Part shown: positions 7,159-10,250 of the stretch, piece after piece
Layout: every line of letters begins with the position of its first letter
How positions within the stretch are numbered: position 1 is the first letter of the stretch
Assembly (NCBI GenBank): GCA_034439975.1
Contig: JAWXBK010000088.1
Coordinates: 1 to 10,250 of the forward strand
DNA length: 10,250 nucleotides
Origin: JAWXBK01 sp034439975
GTDB lineage: Bacteria > Pseudomonadota > Alphaproteobacteria > Dongiales > Dongiaceae
Direction: 5' to 3'
Translations under genes and position numbers: made by a program
The notes under the pieces: model-generated
The model's input: the letters and a program-made list of their open reading frames with translations, nothing else
Databases searched by the model: none
Told to the model about the DNA's origin: nothing

Positions 7159-7338
7159 CGAATGTGAACTCCCTGCTCTGCCCCGGCGGTGCGCGATGCG
7201 CGGCGCCGAACGCGTTGTCCCTCGTCGACCGGCAGCAGGCGCCGCCCGAATGCGGCGGCAGGACCGGCGCCCGCAGGGGCCCGACCCGGAAGATCGTCGC
7301 CCGTGCCGGCTCGATCGCGGATGCGAGCCTGGGAGAAT
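7159..7338 (-). other. GC-rich 5' leader of the ureohydrolase-transporter operon
   Basis: About 150 to 180 untranslated bases separate the putative promoter/operator from the ureohydrolase start. The stretch holds short GC-rich inverted pairs, for example GCCGCC/GGCGGC at 7241-7246 and 7254-7259. I looked for the guanidine riboswitch signatures (ykkC core, or the paired ACGR loops of mini-ykkC) because of the gene content and did not find them. Small minus-strand frames cross it but lack a ribosome binding site or recognisable content. Confidence 0.4.
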
Positions 7339-7354
7339 TTGACTGACATGTCAA
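7326..7354 (-). promoter_or_regulatory. Candidate promoter of the ureohydrolase-transporter operon
   Basis: On the minus strand a perfect TTGACA (plus 7349-7354) is followed after 17 bases by CAGGCT (7326-7331), which matches only two of six -10 consensus positions. The -35 lies inside the palindrome at 7339-7358, so a bound TetR dimer would block polymerase. The -35 and its placement are convincing; the -10 is weak. Confidence 0.4.
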
Positions 7355-7358
7355 TCAA
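7339..7358. promoter_or_regulatory. Putative TetR-family operator (20-bp palindrome)
   Basis: TTGACTGACATGTCAATCAA has a perfect ten-base palindromic centre (TGACATGTCA), and nine of ten half-site positions are symmetric. Its AT content stands out from the surrounding GC-rich DNA. Size and symmetry are typical of TetR-dimer operators, and it overlaps the best -35 box upstream of the block whose last gene encodes a TetR protein. I did not see another copy elsewhere in the window. Binding by that particular regulator is inference. Confidence 0.6.
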
Positions 7359-7552
7359 GAGAGTCCCGGGGTGCATTGGGGTCGGAAAATGCTAGCGTTT
7401 CGAGATCGCACCTCCCCCGACCGCTCCCCAGGGGTGAAGGCAGGATGCAGCGCCGCGCCTGTGGCGCCGTGGATGATCGGTGTGTTATCCGGTGCTATAA
7501 AAGCCGCGCGATGGCGGGCTCGTTATCGAGTGCGCGCGTCGGCCAAAGGCTT
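7359..7552. other. Spacer between operator and tRNA-Arg
   Basis: I see no gene here; the gene-free gap from the ureohydrolase start to the tRNA totals 394 bases. The C-rich stretch 7411-7443 (CCTCCCCCGACCGCTCCCCA, then GGGGTGAAGG) resembles remnants of widespread intergenic repeats whose chance translation reads PLPRGEG. That resemblance is from memory. The last 80 bases should hold the tRNA promoter. Confidence 0.35.
7473..7501 (+). promoter_or_regulatory. Candidate promoter of tRNA-Arg
   Basis: TATAAA at 7496-7501 is the best -10 hexamer in the gap (five of six matches) and lies about 50 bases before the tRNA. The hexamer 17 bases upstream, ATGATC (7473-7478), matches only half of the -35 consensus. 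The placement fits a tRNA transcript with a short 5' leader. Confidence 0.35.
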
Positions 7553-7628
7553 GTCCCCGTAGCTCAGTGGATAGAGCATCGGTTTCCTAAACCGGGGGTC
7601 GCAGGTTCAAGTCCTGCCGGGGACGCCA
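7553..7628 (+). tRNA. tRNA-Arg (anticodon CCT), CCA encoded
   Basis: The 76 bases fold into a full cloverleaf. The acceptor arms are GTCCCCG (7553-7559) and CGGGGAC (7618-7624). The D-arm is GCTC/GAGC (7562-7565 and 7574-7577). The anticodon arm TCGGT/ACCGG surrounds loop TTCCTAA with anticodon CCT at 7586-7588. The variable region is GGGTC, and the T-arm is GCAGG TTCAAGT CCTGC (7601-7617). Discriminator G and an encoded CCA (7626-7628) complete it. The first anticodon-stem pair is a T-G wobble. It decodes AGG arginine codons, which are rare in such GC-rich genomes. Confidence 0.96.
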
Positions 7629-7632
7629 GCCG

Positions 7633-7658
7633 AAAAATTGCACGCGCAGAGTCTCTGC
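7633..7658 (-). terminator. Weak terminator-like stem after the hydroxylase gene
   Basis: On the minus strand, immediately past the TAG of the PKHD gene, GCAGA and TCTGC can pair around a three-base loop (7646-7658). After eight bases an ATTTTT run follows (7633-7638). The stem is short and the T-run is displaced, so efficiency is doubtful. It lies between convergent transcription units, where a terminator would be expected. Confidence 0.3.
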
Positions 7659-8319
7659 TAGTTCTCCGCCCAGAGACGCAGCAGGTTCATCTGCATTTTG
7701 GTGAGCTGCTTGTCGGGATGCTGCTTGTGCAGCCAGTCGGCGACCATCGACAACTCGTAAAGCATCGCGCGCTGATGCGGTTCCTTGACGAGGCTCTGAA
7801 TCCATAAGACGGCGGCGAGACGCTCGCCCTTCGTCACGGGCTTGACCTCGTGATAATGGATCGTCGGATAGAGGATCGCATCGCCGGCCGGCAGCTTTAT
7901 TTCTTTCGGCCCGTTTTCGGTATCGATCAGCAGCTCGCCACCGTCGTAGCTCTCGGGGTCCGAGATGAAGATCGTGATCGACATGTCGGTGCGCAACCGC
8001 TCGCCCGGCCGGCCGACGATCGGATGATCCATGTACCGGCCGTAATGCATGCCCGGCCGATAGCGGTTGTAGATCGGCTGGGGGACTTTCTTCGGCCGGG
8101 CCGCTGCCTCGAAATTCGGATTGCGCTGCAAGACGTCGATGATTGCCGCATCGATCTCGCGCTTGCCCGGCGGTCGCGCGCGAGTTCCTCGTTCTCCTTA
8201 ACCGCTGCACCGAGATTGCCGGCCATTGGCTTGCCGTCGACAAAGCCGGCGCCGCCCATGAACGCGCGCACGCGCGCGACGGCACTGGCATCGAGCAGCT
8301 TCGGCAAGCGGATCAGCAT
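7658..8319 (-). pseudogene. Frameshifted PKHD-type Fe(II)/2-oxoglutarate hydroxylase (YbiX/PiuC family)
   Basis: The two halves of one hydroxylase lie in different minus frames. The N-terminal half starts at ATG 8317-8319 (MLIRLPKLLD... GFVDGKPMAGNLGAAVKENEE) and matches the start of YbiX. The C-terminal half continues in the other frame (PPGKREIDAAIIDVL... to LLRLWAEN, TAG at 7658-7660). The switch falls at about 8166-8175 (CCCGGCGGTC) and is repaired by adding one base, so a one-base deletion or sequencing error explains it. Joined length is about 220 residues, normal for the family. The C-terminal half keeps SDPESYDGGEL, the second iron His (YHEV) and the 2-oxoglutarate Arg (KGER). The first HxD motif, YGFHVD in E. 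coli YbiX, reads YGRYMD here, so the first iron His is Tyr. Two independent defects suggest an inactive gene. It faces the tRNA and belongs to no visible operon. Confidence 0.82.
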
Positions 8320-8591
8320 GGCGGCATGCCGTTGTTTCCCCGCGCCCGATCTTACAGGAGAGGCGGCGGAAGCAAAAAGCAGGGCGTTTTCGAACCCCGC
8401 CCCCGCCCGGACATTGGCGGCGAATCCGGCGATGAAACGCCGCTCATAACCACAGAGACACAGAGAAAAGCGAGAAGCGTGAGAAGTCGCGTTACCTCGG
8501 CGACCTCTGTGTCTCTGTGGCGAATGTCAGAATCGACCTCTCCCCTGCCCTTCCCCTTGCCGCTTTTGCGGTAACCGGCTAGGCAGGCGTC
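8320..8591. other. Divergent intergenic region
   Basis: This gap separates the divergently transcribed hydroxylase and oxidoreductase genes and should hold both promoters. A loose -10 candidate for the minus direction is TAAGAT (plus 8349-8354). No convincing plus-strand promoter is visible. The most striking content is the long inverted repeat at 8450-8520, followed by a C/T-rich stretch (8537-8558) and a small CCGC/GCGG stem with TTTT loop (8560-8571). Plus-strand translation across the repeat gives a protein-like string that I regard as spurious. Confidence 0.45.
8450..8520. repeat. Perfect 16-bp inverted repeat (dispersed palindromic element)
   Basis: CCACAGAGACACAGAG (8450-8465) and CTCTGTGTCTCTGTGG (8505-8520) are exact reverse complements flanking 39 bases. 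From general knowledge, CCACAGAGACACAGAG-type inverted repeats recur between genes of many unrelated bacteria, and their chance translations give hypothetical proteins ending in SVSLW-like strings, as this one does. No transposase or target-site duplication is visible, so it resembles a REP-like or non-autonomous element rather than an insertion sequence. Confidence 0.8.
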
Positions 8592-9884
8592 ATGCAGTCG
8601 AACGATGCAAGGCTACGCCCCGAGGCGCCGAGCTGGTACGAGGCGAGCGCGATCGCGCGACCGGTCACGCGACCGCTCGAGGGCGATATCGAGGCCGATG
8701 TCTGTATCGTCGGCGGCGGGTTCACCGGATTGTCGACGGCGCTCAATCTCGCCGAGCGCGGGTTGAAGCCGGTGCTGATCGAGGCGCAACGCATCGGGTA
8801 TGGCGCTTCGGGCCGCAATGGCGGGCAGATCAATTCCGGCATGCGCTGCGGCCCGACCGCGATGGTCGAGTACTTCGGCGCCGACGATGCGAAGCGCATG
8901 TGGGCGATGACCGAAGAGGCGAAGGCTATCGTTCGCGAGCGGATCCAGCGCCACGCGATCGAAGCGCATTGGCGCCCCGGCACGCTCTATGCGTCGCTCA
9001 ACAAGGATTACCGGCGCGAGGTCGATGAAGCGATCGAGACGACGCGACGTCATTTCAACTATGACGCGGACCGGCGGGTCGATCGCGACGAGATCCGCGC
9101 ATTGCTCGGTTCCACAATCTATGAAGGCGGCATGATCGACATGGGCGCAGCCCACATGCATCCGCTCAATTATGCGATCGGGCTTGGCCATGCGGCGATC
9201 GCGGCCGGCGCCGTGCTGCACGAGAACACGCGCGCCACGTCGATCGACGAAGACGGCCACGGCGTTGCGACCGGGCGCGGCCGCATCCGCGCGCGTCATA
9301 CGATCGTCGCCTGCAATGGCTATCTCGAAAAACTGGTGCCGCAGCTCGCCGCCAAGATCCTGCCGATCCGCAATTACATCATCGCGACCGAACCACTCGG
9401 CGAAGCGCGCGCGAAGACGATCAACCGCGACGATCTCGCGGTTCATGACAACAAGTTTGTCGTCGATTACTACCGCATGACGCACGATCATCGCCTGACC
9501 TTCGGTGGCGGCGAGGTCTACGGGCGAAACGATCCCGCCGACATCAAGCGTTTCGTGCGGCCGCATATGCTGAAGGTCTATCCGCAGCTCGCGGACGTGC
9601 GGATCGAGCATGGCTGGGGCGGCTGGCTCGCGCTCACCATGAACCGACTGCCGCATCTCGGAAGGCTCTCGCGCGACCTCTATTTCGCCCAAGGCTATTC
9701 CGGTCAGGGCGTGGCGCTGTCCGGGCTTTACGGCAAACTGATCGCCGAGGCGATCGCCGGAACCGCCGGACGGTTCGATCTGTTTGCGGGTATCGGGCAT
9801 CACGATCTTCCGGGCGGCCCGCTGTTGCGGCAACCCCTGCAGATTCTCGGGATGCTGTGGTATTCCCTCAGGGATCGGCTCTAG
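8592..9884 (+). CDS. FAD-dependent oxidoreductase, DAO family, PuuB-like
   Basis: This is a cytoplasmic flavoprotein amine or amino-acid oxidase/dehydrogenase. The 430 residues match the PuuB/OrdL branch (gamma-glutamylputrescine oxidase and relatives) in length and layout. It has the N-terminal SWYEASA segment before the Rossmann dinucleotide motif CIVGGGFTGLSTALNLAERG (38-57), the ribose-binding Glu64 in VLIEAQ, and the branch signature GASGRNGGQINSG (71-83). Also present are the FAD-domain strand HTIVACNGYLEKLVP and the C-terminal GWGGWLALTMNRLPHLG and YFAQGYSGQGVALSGLYGKL. The ATG at 8592 has only a modest AGGCAGG ribosome binding site. The gene stands alone apart from the membrane-protein gene 26 bases downstream. 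A polyamine link to the minus-strand transporter is plausible but not shown by co-transcription. The exact substrate (gamma-glutamyl amine, sarcosine-type or D-amino acid) cannot be settled from sequence. Confidence 0.9.
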   Translation: MQSNDARLRPEAPSWYEASAIARPVTRPLEGDIEADVCIVGGGFTGLSTALNLAERGLKPVLIEAQRIGYGASGRNGGQINSGMRCGPTAMVEYFGADDAKRMWAMTEEAKAIVRERIQRHAIEAHWRPGTLYASLNKDYRREVDEAIETTRRHFNYDADRRVDRDEIRALLGSTIYEGGMIDMGAAHMHPLNYAIGLGHAAIAAGAVLHENTRATSIDEDGHGVATGRGRIRARHTIVACNGYLEKLVPQLAAKILPIRNYIIATEPLGEARAKTINRDDLAVHDNKFVVDYYRMTHDHRLTFGGGEVYGRNDPADIKRFVRPHMLKVYPQLADVRIEHGWGGWLALTMNRLPHLGRLSRDLYFAQGYSGQGVALSGLYGKLIAEAIAGTAGRFDLFAGIGHHDLPGGPLLRQPLQILGMLWYSLRDRL

Positions 9885-9910
9885 AGGTTACCAGGGAGAC
9901 GAAACCAGCC

Positions 9911-10250
9911 ATGGCCCTGCGCATTCCCGTCGGCGCGCTGGTTGCGGGTTACAACGAGACGCCGGCCGAAGAACGCGCCAATGCGATCTCGCATGGCTGC
10001 GGCGTCTTGTTTTCGCTGGCGGTTGCGGGGCCCCTGTTGATGCGCGCAGCCGATGCCGGCACGCTCGCTTTGGCAACGGTCGCGATCTTCGTGGCGAGCC
10101 TGCTGCTCACCTTCGGCGCCTCGACGCTCTATCACGGATCGCAGCCGGGACGGCTGCGCCAGGTCTGGCTGGCGCTCGATCATATCGCGGTGTATTTCCT
10201 GATCGCCGGCACCTGGACGCCGGTCGTTCTGCTCACCTGGACGCAGCCGA
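9911..10250 (+). CDS. Hemolysin III / PAQR-family membrane protein (3' end beyond window)
   Basis: The first 113 residues of a seven-helix inner-membrane protein are present. Family markers are E21-R-A-N24 and S27-H28 before the first helix, S71-TLY-H75 (the S-x3-H metal motif), and LDHIAVYFLIAGTWTP (89-104), the most conserved stretch of HlyIII/PAQR proteins. Hydrophobic helices at about 30-45 and 52-70 agree. The C-terminal His pair that completes the predicted zinc site lies outside the window. The ATG at 9911 follows AGGGAGA with about 11 bases spacing, 26 bases after the oxidoreductase stop, so the two may share a transcript. The family is named for a cytolysin report in Bacillus cereus; most members are of unknown function. 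Confidence 0.93.
   Translation, partial: MALRIPVGALVAGYNETPAEERANAISHGCGVLFSLAVAGPLLMRAADAGTLALATVAIFVASLLLTFGASTLYHGSQPGRLRQVWLALDHIAVYFLIAGTWTPVVLLTWTQP

Noticed and set aside
5179..7167. A 662-codon open frame on the plus strand
   Set aside because: It lies antisense to the ureohydrolase and binding-protein genes, has no family-like sequence and is His/Arg/Asp-rich, as expected for reverse-frame reading of GC-rich genes.
7159..7338. Guanidine riboswitch in the operon leader
   Set aside because: I could not find ykkC, mini-ykkC or guanidine-III consensus stretches on the minus strand.
7553..7628. tRNA-Arg as an integration (att) site for a mobile island
   Set aside because: I see no integrase and no direct repeat of the tRNA 3' end in the window.
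8160..8180. Programmed -1 ribosomal frameshifting in the hydroxylase gene
   Set aside because: No X XXY YYZ slippery heptamer is present at the junction, and the family has no known recoding. Deletion or sequencing error is simpler.
8143..8574. A 143-codon plus-strand hypothetical protein
   Set aside because: It is antisense to the hydroxylase start and then reads through the inverted repeat, giving the TTETQR and SVSLW strings typical of spurious translations of such repeats.

Overview
This window comes from a GC-rich Gram-negative bacterium. I think an alphaproteobacterium is most likely, based on GC-ending codons throughout, a Tat-exported solute-binding protein, a PotABCD-type transporter and a tRNA with an encoded CCA end. 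No phylogenetic marker is present, so this is inference. No integrase, transposase, phage gene or CRISPR array is visible.

Positions 7158 down to 1 form one minus-strand, operon-like block. In transcription order it contains: an arginase/agmatinase-family ureohydrolase (7158-6151), a Tat-exported periplasmic solute-binding protein (5952-4858), an M24/creatinase-fold hydrolase (4693-3467), two PotB/PotC-type permeases (3399-2479 and 2479-1688), a PotA-type ATPase (1691-591), and a TetR-family regulator (577 to beyond the left edge). The last four genes are packed with overlaps or a 13-base gap. The three upstream gaps (67 to 198 bases) carry hairpins or short repeats. A near-perfect 20-bp palindrome at 7339-7358 overlaps a consensus -35 box upstream of the first gene. 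It is the obvious candidate operator for the TetR protein encoded at the far end. Together these genes look like a regulated uptake-and-hydrolysis system for a nitrogenous, probably guanidino- or polyamine-like, solute. Both enzymes differ from the textbook active site of their family (GGDDS in place of GGDHS in the ureohydrolase; two metal ligands missing in the M24 protein), so the substrate is not a safe transfer from the family name.

Positions 7359-7657 hold a spacer and a complete tRNA-Arg(CCT) on the plus strand. Facing it on the minus strand (8319-7658) is a PKHD-type Fe(II)/2-oxoglutarate hydroxylase gene. It is split by a one-base frameshift and also lacks the first iron-binding His. 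The gap 8320-8591 contains a perfect 16-bp inverted repeat of a dispersed-repeat type.

Positions 8592-10250 are plus strand: a PuuB/DAO-type FAD-dependent oxidoreductase (8592-9884) and, 26 bases later, the start of a hemolysin III/PAQR-like membrane protein that runs off the right edge. The oxidoreductase family acts on amines, including gamma-glutamylputrescine, so it may be functionally related to the transport operon. It is not co-transcribed with that operon.
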